A stretch of 64,000 bases of DNA from NCBI RefSeq assembly GCF_028471945.1, contig NZ_CP110128.1:2406501-2470500 (forward strand), in the 5' to 3' direction. Under the pieces are notes generated by a model, which ran no database searches, was not told the DNA's origin, and was given only the letters and a program-made list of their open reading frames with translations. Every line of letters begins with the position of its first letter. The first letter of the stretch is position 1. Of the stretch, positions 9,251 to 16,836 are shown in pieces. Origin of the DNA: Pseudomonas sp. WJP1 (GTDB taxonomy: Bacteria; Pseudomonadota; Gammaproteobacteria; Pseudomonadales; Pseudomonadaceae). The position numbers and the translations under genes are program-made.

Positions 9251-10726
9251 ATGATCAGAAGTAAATTTATACATTTTTATGGTTGCGCACTTGGCCTATC
9301 TATTTTAGTGATTCTGTTTTTGGTTCATCTGTATCTTGGATTTATCCCTGTTGGAGGTGGTGCTGGGTGGGATGGAAGTGTGTACCTAGACCATATTCAA
9401 AAATTGGCTGATGGGCTTCCTGTTGAGGGGGATCCATATAGAGCTATTAGGACTTCAGGATTTTTGCATCTTATTCCCCTTGCCCACATCGGCATGTCTA
9501 GGGATGGTCTGATATTTTTACAGGCGCTGTTGAATTCGGCATTGCTCTCCATTTCGGCCGCGCTTCTTTATGACGCCATCATCGCGCTTGGTGTTGGCAA
9601 GGAAAAGGCTATCACTGCCATTGCAATGCTATTGTTGAGCTGGGTGTTTTTTGTTATTCCAATGTATAACCCCGTGCTTAGCGATAATCTCGCTTTACCG
9701 CTTTGTAGTGTGTGTATTTGGTGCTGGGTTAAATCCTTTAAAGTTCCACTGTATTTGATGTGTGGATATTTCACATGGCTTTTTCCTGGGCTGTTTTTGG
9801 TGCCGCTGATATTGGCATCCTTTCCATTCGTGAGACGTGACGAGTCGTATGTTCAGATGCTTCCTGCTAAATATTGGATAGCGTCGTTTGTAGTGATTTC
9901 TTGCGCTGCCATTTATTTGTTCTTATCTCTTGTTTCTGGCCTTTCCAAGGCTGATATTATCGCTCATGGAGCTCGTGGCGACGGCGAGACTGGTATACTT
10001 GATCTGTTATTTGTTTCCGGCTTCGTGCAGGCGCTATCGCTGGTTTTATTATCTTGGATTGCCGTCAGGATAGTTTTTGATTTGCGAACTTGGCAGTCAG
10101 TAAGCGTTAAAGGCTTTGCCGTGTCGATGTCAGTAGTGGTAATAAGCTTTTGCTGTATGTTCAACTTTATTGACTTTGGGTCGGGATTTCAGGGGCCGCC
10201 ATTTTTGAGCAATCTTCTTATGCAGTCTATGGCCGCGCCTTTCAAACCGTGGGCTGCACATTTTTTATGCCTTGGTGTTGTGGTTGTATTAGCTGCCTAT
10301 TCATGCCTCAGATGGTCATTTGATTTGAGGTGGTTTGCACATAAAACTTTAGTTATATTGTTTTCGTGCTTTTTGCCATTCCTGATTTTTGGCTCAGAGA
10401 GTAGGCAATGGATTGGAGTTTTACCTGTAGCAGTAGTTATGTATGCGTTGATGGATACTAGTAGATCCCAGAGGGTACTTGGTTTGGTAACTTCTATTGC
10501 TTCTCTTGCACCACTTCCCTGGCTAAATAAATCAGTAGTTACAGCTTTGGATTTTGGTTTAAAAGCCCAGAGTGCTGAATGGCAATTCTACTTTGGTAGG
10601 CAAGGCCCTTGGATGTCGGTTGGAGTGTACGAGATTGGCATACTCGGTCTTGTTGCGTTTTTGTTGGCATATACATGGCTAGGTCGTCGTGCACGCCCCA
10701 AGACAATAAATGTCGGCTACAGCTGA
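9251..10726 (+). CDS. Polytopic membrane protein, GT-C glycosyltransferase-like (moron gene of element A)
   Basis: About 491 residues with roughly ten hydrophobic segments. The first periplasmic loop carries GGGAGWDGSVYLDHIQKLADG, an acidic motif placed as in GT-C-type enzymes that use lipid-linked sugars, and then DPYRAIRTSGFLHL. Start placed at MIRSKF; an in-frame ATG at 9203 would add 16 residues. The gene is clearly AT-richer than the host genes, a sign of transfer. It lies between two matching terminator hairpins and before the endolysin, the slot that holds an acyltransferase in element B. A role in altering surface glycans (serotype conversion) is inferred; no close family was recognised. 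Confidence 0.6.
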   Translation: MIRSKFIHFYGCALGLSILVILFLVHLYLGFIPVGGGAGWDGSVYLDHIQKLADGLPVEGDPYRAIRTSGFLHLIPLAHIGMSRDGLIFLQALLNSALLSISAALLYDAIIALGVGKEKAITAIAMLLLSWVFFVIPMYNPVLSDNLALPLCSVCIWCWVKSFKVPLYLMCGYFTWLFPGLFLVPLILASFPFVRRDESYVQMLPAKYWIASFVVISCAAIYLFLSLVSGLSKADIIAHGARGDGETGILDLLFVSGFVQALSLVLLSWIAVRIVFDLRTWQSVSVKGFAVSMSVVVISFCCMFNFIDFGSGFQGPPFLSNLLMQSMAAPFKPWAAHFLCLGVVVVLAAYSCLRWSFDLRWFAHKTLVILFSCFLPFLIFGSESRQWIGVLPVAVVMYALMDTSRSQRVLGLVTSIASLAPLPWLNKSVVTALDFGLKAQSAEWQFYFGRQGPWMSVGVYEIGILGLVAFLLAYTWLGRRARPKTINVGYS

Positions 10727-10759
10727 GCCTTTTCACCAAAACCTCCCGATATAGGGATG

Positions 10760-10784
10760 GCCCGCCACTGAGCGGGCTTTTTTT
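10760..10784 (+). terminator. Hairpin terminator before the endolysin
   Basis: Stem gcccgc/gcgggc (10760-10765 with 10772-10777), loop cactga, seven T. Same core and loop as 8865-8882. Confidence 0.8.
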
Positions 10785-10799
10785 CACCTGGAGAAAAGC

Positions 10800-11351
10800 A
10801 TGCCCATCACCCCACAGCAGTTGCTGCAGATCCTTCCGAGCGCCGGCAAGCAAGCCGGCGTTTTTGCGTCTGCGCTGAACCTGGCCATGGACAGATACCA
10901 GATCAACACCCGGTTGCGCATGGCGGCGTTCATCGCCCAAGTGGGGCATGAGTCCGGCCAGTTCCGCTACGTGCGCGAGCTCGGCGGTGACCAGTACCTG
11001 AGTAAGTACGACACAGGCCCGCTGGCCAAGCGGCTGGGCAACACGCCCGAGGCTGATGGTGACGGCCAAAAGTACCGGGGTAGGGGGCTGATCCAGATCA
11101 CCGGGCACGACAACTACCTGGCGTGCAGCAAGTCGCTGTTCGGCGATGACCGTTTGCTTCGGACCCCCGAACTGCTGGAGCAGGCTGAGTGGGCGGCGAA
11201 GTCGGCGGCGTGGTTCTGGAACTCCCGAAACTTGAACGCCCTGGCCGATGCTGGCGATTTCGTTGGCGTGACCAAGCGTATCAACGGCGGGGTGAACGGC
11301 CTGGCCGAACGCCAAGCGTTCTACACCACCGCGCTGAAGGTGCTGGCATGA
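10800..11351 (+). CDS. GH19-type phage endolysin (element A)
   Basis: 183-residue soluble muramidase/chitinase-fold enzyme that cleaves peptidoglycan at lysis. The fold markers are AAFIAQVGHESGQFRYVREL, with the catalytic Glu in HESG (about residue 52), then YRGRGLIQITGHDNY and the C-terminal RINGGVNGLAERQAFY. There is no signal peptide, so it would need a holin, which I do not find in this element. GGAG precedes ATG 10800. The stop overlaps the Rz start (ATGA). Confidence 0.93.
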   Translation: MPITPQQLLQILPSAGKQAGVFASALNLAMDRYQINTRLRMAAFIAQVGHESGQFRYVRELGGDQYLSKYDTGPLAKRLGNTPEADGDGQKYRGRGLIQITGHDNYLACSKSLFGDDRLLRTPELLEQAEWAAKSAAWFWNSRNLNALADAGDFVGVTKRINGGVNGLAERQAFYTTALKVLA

Positions 11352-11869
11352 GCATCTGGCTGCGACTCCTTCCTTACATAGCTGCACTGCTGATCGGCGC
11401 CGCTGGAGCCTGGATGTGGCAGGCCAATAGCTACAGCCAGATCATCGCGAACAATGAGGCGAGCCGGCAGTCAGACCTCGTCAAAATCTCCAATGCAGGC
11501 TTCGCTCAGGCCCGCCAAGCGCTGGAGAAGCAGCAGCGCGCCGAACAGGCACTTGCCGACCTAGACCAGAAAGCCCAGAAGGAAAAGACCAATGCACTCG
11601 CCGAAAATGAAACGCTGCGTCGCGCTGCTGCTGACTCTGCTCGCCGGCTGCGCATCGCGGGAAGTTGTCGTGCCAGTGGCGGGGACGTGTCCAGTTCCGC
11701 CAGCACCGCCAGCACCGCCAGCACCGCCAGCCTGGGCGATGCAGGAACCGTCGAACTCTCTGCAGGTTCTGGATTCGCTGTTTTCGATATCCGCGCCGGG
11801 ATCATCGCCGACCAGGCAGCCTTGAGGATTTTGCAGGAGTATGTGCGGAACGTATGCATGGCACATTAG
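11348..11869 (+). CDS. Rz-like inner-membrane spanin subunit
   Basis: 173 residues: one N-terminal membrane anchor (LLPYIAALLIGAAGAWMW) and a long periplasmic coiled coil (residues 30-105, rich in Ala, Gln, Lys and Glu). It would pair with Rz1 to fuse inner and outer membranes in lysis. A run of Ser-Thr-Ala repeats (SSASTASTASTAS) is the same DNA that encodes the Pro repeats of Rz1. The C-terminus (IIADQAALRILQEYVRNVC) resembles the relic at 12611-12694, so the native C-terminus may have been replaced. Confidence 0.85.
   Translation: MSIWLRLLPYIAALLIGAAGAWMWQANSYSQIIANNEASRQSDLVKISNAGFAQARQALEKQQRAEQALADLDQKAQKEKTNALAENETLRRAAADSARRLRIAGSCRASGGDVSSSASTASTASTASLGDAGTVELSAGSGFAVFDIRAGIIADQAALRILQEYVRNVCMAH
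11607..11825 (+). CDS. Rz1-like outer-membrane lipoprotein, nested in Rz in another frame
   Basis: 72 residues wholly inside the Rz gene. A lipoprotein signal (MKRCVALLLTLLAGC; lipobox L-A-G-C) is followed by a Pro-rich segment, CPVPPAPPAPPAPP, typical of Rz1. Start placed at ATG 11607; 11592 is an upstream alternative. Nested Rz/Rz1 pairs are well known in lambdoid phages. Confidence 0.85.
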   Translation: MKRCVALLLTLLAGCASREVVVPVAGTCPVPPAPPAPPAPPAWAMQEPSNSLQVLDSLFSISAPGSSPTRQP

Positions 11870-11981
11870 ACAAGGGAAATTCGAACCTAGAAGGTTTCGT
11901 CCGGGGCAAGAAAACTGGTTTGGAGAGGCATATTGCGCTGGTTCAACTATATTTCTTCAAAGCTTAAGAGTTGATCTTGCC

Positions 11982-12638
11982 ATGCGCCCGAGCAAAGGTT
12001 TTGTGGATAACTGGGTGAAAATTATCACGGTAGTAGTAGCCGTGGGGGGCTTTGTTTTTGGGGTTTTGCAGTGGCAAGTAAAGGAAGGGCATGATCGAGA
12101 TCAGCGGGCCGAGGAATATAATAGATCCGAAAAGAGCCGAAAAGACGAATTCGATAAATCCGAAAAAATCCGCCAGATCGAATCAACGAGACCTTTTCTT
12201 CAGAGACAACTCGATCTCTACATTGAAACCACTCAAGTCGTAGCAAGGATCGCGACTAAAAACCTGGCTGATACATCAAAGGACCAAGCGCGATTCTGGG
12301 AGTTGTTTTGGGGAGAGCTCGCCCTTGTCGAGAATGAAAGTGTCGAATCTGCGATGGTAAACATGAGCGAGGCGATTAAGGATAAGTGCCCTAAAAGTTA
12401 TCTTGAACAAGCATCACTCAGGGTTGCGCATACTATGCGTGCTTCTTTAGATAAGTCTTGGAGTATTCATGCTTGGGTGTACCCAGATAGCGCCTCATCG
12501 GAGCTATCTGATCTACCCAAAAGCTCAGGTGACCAAGCCCCTATAAAACAGTCTAAAAACGACAAAATGAAATGCGGAAAAGTTGTGGATGAGTCTTTAA
12601 AAGACGGCCTGCCGCCATCATCGGCGACCAAGAACTGA
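11982..12638 (+). CDS. Membrane-anchored protein of unknown function (moron)
   Basis: 218 residues with one N-terminal transmembrane helix (VKIITVVVAVGGFVFGVLQW) followed by a charged, probably coiled-coil region (HDRDQRAEEYNRSEKSRKDEFDKSEKIRQIE) and a mixed C-terminal domain. ATG 11982 is the first Met after an upstream stop in frame. The codon use is AT-richer than the lysis genes. It separates the Rz gene from a relic of an Rz C-terminus, which suggests insertion into the lysis region. Such single-pass proteins in prophages are sometimes superinfection-exclusion factors; that is only a possibility here. Confidence 0.6.
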   Translation: MRPSKGFVDNWVKIITVVVAVGGFVFGVLQWQVKEGHDRDQRAEEYNRSEKSRKDEFDKSEKIRQIESTRPFLQRQLDLYIETTQVVARIATKNLADTSKDQARFWELFWGELALVENESVESAMVNMSEAIKDKCPKSYLEQASLRVAHTMRASLDKSWSIHAWVYPDSASSELSDLPKSSGDQAPIKQSKNDKMKCGKVVDESLKDGLPPSSATKN

Positions 12639-12694
12639 TTGCGCTGGCGGCGTACCAAGCCTACGTGCGCGCAATTGCACCCGTGCTCAAATAA
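12611..12694 (+). pseudogene. Relic of an Rz C-terminus
   Basis: The frame reads AAIIGDQELIALAAYQAYVRAIAPVLK then TAA. It resembles the C-terminal part of Rz-like spanins and mirrors IIADQAALRILQEYVRN in the Rz gene at 11348. It overlaps the end of the membrane gene (12638) in another frame and has no start of its own. Confidence 0.5.
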
Positions 12695-13031
12695 TCGTTT
12701 TTGGCTGAGCTGTCAGGCCATCCAATATTTGGCGTAGTCGCTCAGCCTCACGCTGATGAAATCTCGCGGAGATGTCCAGGTCGAATCATAGCTTGCGAAG
12801 GGTCGCTGATTCCCCGGACCTTTCCCGCAGATTCCTCATCGCGTCATCCCGCTGCTGGATGGCTTCGGCGTGCATCTCAACCAGCTTGAAGAAGTTTTGC
12901 CGTGCCTGGCGCAACTGAAGGGTGAGTTCCTCAATTTCATTCTCGAGCATGCGCAGCTGATGTCGGCAGGTTTCAAGTGGCGTCGGGCAGCCGAGCCAAT
13001 CGCTGGTGTCTTCGATTTCGTACGGGTCCAT
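12687..13031 (-). pseudogene. LexA-box-controlled coiled-coil gene with an in-frame TGA (element A)
   Basis: From ATG (complement 13029-13031) the protein reads MDPYEIEDTSDWLGCPTPLETCRHQLRM and continues as a coiled coil (LENEIEELTLQLRQARQNFFKLVEMH). It stops at TGA 12786-12788 after 81 codons. In the same frame beyond the TGA the coding continues (FDLDISARFHQREAERLRQILDGL) to a second stop at 12687, which would give 114 residues. It is a clear paralogue of the intact 131-residue gene at 21445-21840. A LexA box lies 16 nt upstream. I read the TGA as a nonsense mutation; the 81-residue product may still be made. The function is unknown. Confidence 0.7.
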
Positions 13032-13047
13032 GATTGGGTCTTACGAT

Positions 13048-13067
13048 TACTGTTTGTATATACAGCA
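13048..13067 (-). promoter_or_regulatory. LexA (SOS) box of the element A minus-strand gene
   Basis: TACTGTTTGTATATACAGCA: CTG-N10-CAG with AT-rich centre, matching the gammaproteobacterial LexA consensus. It lies just upstream of the 12687-13031 gene. A near-identical box precedes its paralogue at 21851-21870. Confidence 0.85.
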
Positions 13068-13377
13068 ATCGAAGCGCGTGAATTTCGCGAGGCTGAAGCG
13101 GCGGGGAGTGATTTTCGGGTGGATAAATGCCGGAGAGGTCTGGGCGAATTCTTCGGGTCGAGGGGGGATGCTGGAATTGGAGACTCGAGGGGATATGCCG
13201 AGTAGGGAAAAAACTTACCTAATTGCGTGAGTGACTTTTAAGAGGCGCGCAAGACAAAGGAATATAAATTAATGATTGTTTAAAGTAAATATTGACACTG
13301 AAAAATATAGTTTTCAAGTGTTGCATGCGACTTCTTTAGCTGATTACATATAGTTACTTAAGCGCTGGAGCACTAAC
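13068..13377. other. 310-bp stretch without a convincing gene
   Basis: AT-rich spacer between the LexA-controlled gene and the 13378 gene. Short plus-strand frames (for example 13006-13230) have no ribosome site and no recognisable product. A TTGACA at 13292 could be a -35 element but no well-spaced -10 is evident. Confidence 0.5.
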
Positions 13378-14083
13378 GTGAACGATATTCAAAAAGTTGA
13401 AGGGCGGCTGTTTAAATATTACTCGATTGTTGCTGATGTGAGCGAGTTGACGCCAGATCAAATTAGCCACTTTCTAGAGCTACAACCTTATCCTAGGTTC
13501 CCGAAGGGCGTCACGATAGCGCACTTTCAGAAAGTACTATTCGGTGCGGGAGCAAAAATTTCATATGTATTTGAAGAGTTCGATTCCGATGTGCCTGGTC
13601 AGGCTAGTCTTGCCACGTATCAGTTTTCCCCAGTTTATGCTGGCCGGATCGCGCTTGCGGAGGAGTACTGGAAGAAAAAGTTTAGATCTGAAAAAAACAC
13701 TTGGTGTTAAGAGGCTTGAAAAAGAACTTGTAAAGTATTCTGATCAAACCGTCAGCGCTGCTGAAAAACATAAGCGGGAGCTTCAAAATGCTCGTGCTAG
13801 CGAATATTTAGCCGGTCAAACTAGAGGGGTGCTAGCAGGTGTAGCGAGCGCCATCGACTATATGCGTGGATATTCAAATTTGAATACGCAGACTAAGTAT
13901 GGTCCGGGGTTGATAGATGATGTTCAAGAGTGGCTGCTTGACGCCGAAGCTGGACCTTCTGGAACACCAGTGGATATTGAAACCCTTATCCTTCAGTTGG
14001 TCGAAAAGTTCACAAAGCGAAAAGAGGTGGCTGACCGGTTCAAAAAAGCTTCCAGTGATGGGGATGATCCATTGACCGAGTGA
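13378..14083 (+). pseudogene. Unknown cytosolic phage protein, frameshifted at an A7 run
   Basis: GTG 13378 starts NDIQKVEGRLFKYYSIVADVSEL; the frame ends at 13710 just after a run of seven A (13691-13697). The +1 frame continues without a break as TLGVKRLEKELVKYSDQTVSAAEKHKRELQ and LILQLVEKFTKRKEVADRF to TGA at 14083. Joined, they make about 235 residues of one helical, charged protein with no membrane segment. One extra A in the run would explain it, whether a mutation, a sequencing error or programmed slippage. No family was recognised, and base composition is AT-rich. Confidence 0.6.
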
Positions 14084-14125
14084 GAAATTCATCAGGCCTG
14101 CAGTCCGAGGACGGACCATTTTCTT

Positions 14126-14335
14126 TCACTCCGGCGTCATCATGACCGCGAGCGTCATCTTGATGAATTCTTCGTTTCTATCGATCGTTTGCAGGGCGCC
14201 GCGCACATTTCCACCGACCTCGGACGCTCCGCGCTGCTCGACCCAAAGCGTAAGCTCCATAATGGCGGCTTCTAGGGCGAGGTGGTTTTCGTTGATCTTG
14301 TAGACCAGGGAAGGGATCAGGTCTGAACTTGGCAT
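14126..14335 (-). CDS. Small hypothetical protein, Pseudomonas prophage type
   Basis: 69 residues (MPSSDLIPSLVYKINENHLALEAAI, WVEQRGASEVGGNVRGALQTIDRNEEFIK), helical and soluble. GGAGG-like leader sequence precedes the ATG, and the leader is conserved at 15239 and 15585. A second, frameshifted copy lies at 15371-15582. Proteins of this pattern are frequent hypotheticals in Pseudomonas; no function is known to me. Confidence 0.7.
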   Translation of the reverse strand: MPSSDLIPSLVYKINENHLALEAAIMELTLWVEQRGASEVGGNVRGALQTIDRNEEFIKMTLAVMMTPE

Positions 14336-14555
14336 CGCGAGCCTTCTATGTGGGAGGTCAGTTTAGCAGCAGAAATATTTGGGGGACGGGAGAAAATGAG
14401 CCGTCGGCAGAACGCCAAAGACTTGGGTCTTGGGGCTGTGGAGAAAGATGGGCGGAGGCTTGCTCCCCCTGTAAATGTTAGCTGCAGCCTTCAGAAATCC
14501 CCTATCAATACAGTATCGTGATGTAGTTGCCGGATGATTATTGTTTACTTTTCTG

Positions 14556-15164
14556 TCAGCCTTTTAAATTAAATATAACCTTGGCCCCAATTAGCAATAT
14601 TTCAGTGTTATCAGAGTTAAACGCCGCGTGCGAAAAGTTAGCATCAAATGACACGCCCAGGGCATTGTAAATTCGCTTATTTATGTCGATGGTGAAACTT
14701 GCCTGGGAGAGCGGCTCTTCATTATATTCGTCGTTAGTTGGGATTAGAGTGTTGAGATTGACCATGTTTTCATTCAATATCACCTTGTCGCCATCCATGA
14801 TCTTGAGTTCTCCGAAGATACCGTTGCATGTTTTTAAGTAAAGCTGGATACGTACGGCACTGATTGACGTACCTTCAAATACAGGCGTGCTAGTACGCAG
14901 AGTGGTGATTTGGGCAAAGCTGAACAATGATCTGGTCCGCTCGATAATAAGAGGGGTAGGAATGGAAAAATGTATTGTCATGCTTGCCGGAAAATTGGCG
15001 GTTATCAATGTGCCCTGCGGCACACGCTCCACCTTCACTATTTTTTTATCGGGTTGGTCAGGGGGAGGCTCGGTTTGTACATGGGCAGACGTTCCATGCA
15101 CTCGCATCGAGATATAACGATTACTACTAATCACATCCTTGATCTTCTCAAATATCGACGTCAT
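14556..15164 (-). CDS. Hypothetical protein, beta-rich, AT-rich gene
   Basis: 202 residues from MTSIFEKIKDVISSNRYISMRVHG. I chose ATG complement 15162-15164 because AGGA lies about 9 nt upstream; an in-frame ATG at 15218 has no ribosome site. There is no signal peptide or membrane helix. The middle is rich in beta-type residues (TLITANFPASMTIHFSIPTPLIIER) and ends NTEILLIGAKVIFNLKG. No domain was recognised. The low GC marks it as acquired. It sits between two copies of the small 69-residue gene. Confidence 0.6.
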   Translation of the reverse strand: MTSIFEKIKDVISSNRYISMRVHGTSAHVQTEPPPDQPDKKIVKVERVPQGTLITANFPASMTIHFSIPTPLIIERTRSLFSFAQITTLRTSTPVFEGTSISAVRIQLYLKTCNGIFGELKIMDGDKVILNENMVNLNTLIPTNDEYNEEPLSQASFTIDINKRIYNALGVSFDANFSHAAFNSDNTEILLIGAKVIFNLKG

Positions 15165-15370
15165 ACGGCAGCGTCCTGTTAATACCAAAGTTTGGCGTGG
15201 GAAAATCCTGCTACGCATTTAGGCGTAGCATTTGAAATTGCGAATCCTCTGTGAAGATTTCAGCTTAGCAGGGGAGCATTAGGTCGGCTGTCGTTAGGGA
15301 GCGATTGGCAGCGTAATCCTAAAATAGTTTCCAGGATTACCTAACCAATTCAGCGTGGTACCTACCGCAG

Positions 15371-15582
15371 TCACTCCGGCGTCATAAGCACCGCAAGCGT
15401 CATCTTGATGAGCTCTTCGTTCTTGTCGATCGTTTCAAGGGCGCCACGTACTTTCCTACCGACTTCGGCGGTCGTACCCCGCTGCTCAACCCAGAGCGTA
15501 AGTTTCTAATGGCGGCCTCCAAAGCGAGCTGGTTTTCGTTGATCTTGAATGGCAGAGAAGGGAGCAGGTTCGAGTTGGGCAT
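15371..15582 (-). pseudogene. Frameshifted second copy of the 69-residue gene
   Basis: Starts MPNSNLLPSLPFKINENQLALEAAI, matching 14126-14335, then loses one base near 15510 (ATTAGAAACTTACG against ATTATGGAGCTTACG). The next frame restores LTLWVEQRGTTAEVGRKVRGALETIDKNEELIK and ends MTPE at TGA 15371-15373. The upstream leader with GGAGG is conserved. Confidence 0.75.
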
Positions 15583-16078
15583 GGCGAATCCTCCGTGAAG
15601 AGGTCAGCGTAGCAGCAGTATTAGGAAGTGACGAACGGTAGGCGGGACGCCTAGGGAGGGAATGAAGCTTGTACCAAGTTTTGTACCACTGACCGTGTAA
15701 TCGGGGTGTAAACCGGGTACTCCAAAGTAAGGAAGTGCCCGGATTCATTGGCCCTGCGTACTTTGCCTCACCCCTATAGAATCGCGGTGTAATTATGTTC
15801 CTGCAAAGAAACGCAAAGCCCGGAAGGTCCGCGGCTCCGGGGCTTCTATTTTCGCCCGCATCCCTTAATGCCTGGCGAACGTGGCGGCGAGAATACCAGC
15901 GTTGAATCGGTGACTCCCTACTGCGATGGGCGGATTGCTTTCGGTCGGCAGGACGCCGAAGGAGGGCAGAAGCTATACCGGCTTTGCGAGGGGCTGAAAC
16001 CGACCCGTTGCCGTAATGGGATTACGACAGCGAAAATTATTATGCCAACGGGTAGAGTTACCTCCAATCTTTTTTGCC
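15583..16078. other. Roughly 500 bp without a convincing gene
   Basis: It holds the leader of the 15371 relic, a GC-rich imperfect hairpin ending in a T-rich stretch at about 15815-15852 (possible terminator) and one copy of a 13-bp repeat at 15945. The plus-strand frame 15868-16110 has no ribosome site and no recognisable product. Confidence 0.5.
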
Positions 16079-16360
16079 ATGAGTTCGAATATGACACGCC
16101 ATTGGTCTGAAGACCCCTACTGGACAGAGGCTGCTGACCGCTTCTACGAGCGTCGCGAGGAAGGGACGAAGCAGCTCGTCATTGACCTCGATGCCATCAG
16201 CGAGACGCTATACGATGGGGATGGTCCAGCATACCGAGCGCTTGAGGCCATGCTGTCGGTGCACGAGCATGAAGGCTGGGATGGATGTCGCGGGGCTCCA
16301 CGAATTGTCTTGGCACTGCTGCAGATACTCAGCGAGCAGGGCCGCAACTCTAAGCAATAA
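16079..16360 (+). CDS. Small hypothetical protein near the element A right end
   Basis: 93 residues, MSSNMTRHWSEDPYWTEAADRFYERREEGTKQ and so on, acidic and helical with no membrane segment. Start at ATG 16079 or ATG 16091 (MTRHWSED); neither has a strong ribosome site. No domain was recognised. Confidence 0.55.
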   Translation: MSSNMTRHWSEDPYWTEAADRFYERREEGTKQLVIDLDAISETLYDGDGPAYRALEAMLSVHEHEGWDGCRGAPRIVLALLQILSEQGRNSKQ

Positions 16361-16385
16361 ATTCATAATTTTGAGCTGTAAGCGC

Positions 16386-16398
16386 TCGGCAGGACGCC
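16386..16398 (+). repeat. 13-bp dispersed repeat tcggcaggacgcc
   Basis: Exact copies at 15945-15957, 16386-16398 and 21935-21947, and a one-mismatch copy at 14404-14416. Three of the four are followed within a few bases by a G-rich stretch (gaaggaggg, ggaggggaa, gaaggggaa). All lie in the right parts of the two elements, outside genes. The role is unknown. Confidence 0.6.
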
Positions 16399-16415
16399 GG
16401 GGAGGGGAACAAAGC

Positions 16416-16438
16416 GTGCGTGACTTTTGCGTGACTTC
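16416..16438 (+). repeat. Element A terminal direct repeat, right copy
   Basis: Identical to 6108-6130 over 23 bp, with the same doubled gcgtgactt motif. It lies 90 bp inside the central att copy. Confidence 0.55.
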
Positions 16439-16528
16439 CTCACGCACCTATAAGCTCTTGTAGGCATTCGGTTGCAGCGAGCGCCAGTTAAAACGGCCAT
16501 TACAAAGGGCTTTGCATGGTTCCTGCGT

Positions 16529-16576
16529 GCATGGGGTGCTAGGGGTCGAGTGTTCGAATCACTCCGTCCCGACCAT
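16529..16576 (+). repeat. Central att copy between elements A and B
   Basis: 48 bp identical to 6014-6061. Only the 3' part of the tRNA is present, so no second tRNA is encoded. It is the right end of element A and the left end of element B. Confidence 0.92.
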
Positions 16577-16604
16577 TATTCCTGAGTAAAATCAGACACT
16601 TAAG

Positions 16605-16629
16605 CCGATCAATTAGATCGGATTTTTTG
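16605..16629 (+). terminator. Terminator after the central att copy
   Basis: Stem ccgatc/gatcgg (16605-16610 with 16616-16621), loop aatta, then ATTTTTTG. Confidence 0.65.
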
Positions 16630-16634
16630 TGTCT

Positions 16635-16665
16635 GCGCAAAACCCGCGCAAAACTGGCGCAAAAC
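16635..16665 (+). repeat. Three phased 9-bp repeats at the left end of element B
   Basis: gcgcaaaac at 16635, 16646 and 16657, an exact 11-bp spacing, which puts them on one face of the helix. A further copy lies at 23049-23057 near the right end of B. They differ from the element A repeats and suggest arm sites for a different integrase. Confidence 0.55.
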
Positions 16666-16836
16666 TATCCGGCGATTTCGCTGATATTTAGGTCCGGAAT
16701 TGCCTCGGACCAGATGACTTCCTCGTGGTCGCGCTGGTAGTTTTTGGTCATGACTTCGCTCGCGTGGCCAGCGATCTTCTGTCCGTCCTTTCCGGCTTTC
16801 TTGTACAGGTGCAGCGACAGCGCTCGCACTTCGTGG
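16665..16836 (-). pseudogene. C-terminal remnant of a second tyrosine integrase (element B)
   Basis: Read from 16836 leftward the frame gives HEVRALSLHLYKKAG, GHASEVMTKNYQRDHEE and a stop at 16665-16667. The H-x-x-R box, G-H motif and Tyr nucleophile of a tyrosine recombinase catalytic domain are all visible, in about 57 residues. The sequence differs from the intact integrase of element A. Upstream of His-Glu-Val-Arg the coding is cut off, and plus-strand tail-protein coding starts at once. Confidence 0.85.

Noticed and set aside
11699..11730. CRISPR or microsatellite array in the cagcaccgc repeats
   Set aside because: The repeats are contiguous coding triplets explained by the Rz/Rz1 overlap; no spacers exist. 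No CRISPR array was seen anywhere in the window.
13006..13230. Plus-strand frames crossing the LexA box
   Set aside because: No ribosome site and no recognisable product; they are opposite to or beyond the SOS gene.
16529..16575. A second and third tRNA-Pro gene
   Set aside because: At 16529 and 23175 only the 3' part of the tRNA is present; the acceptor 5' strand and D arm are missing.
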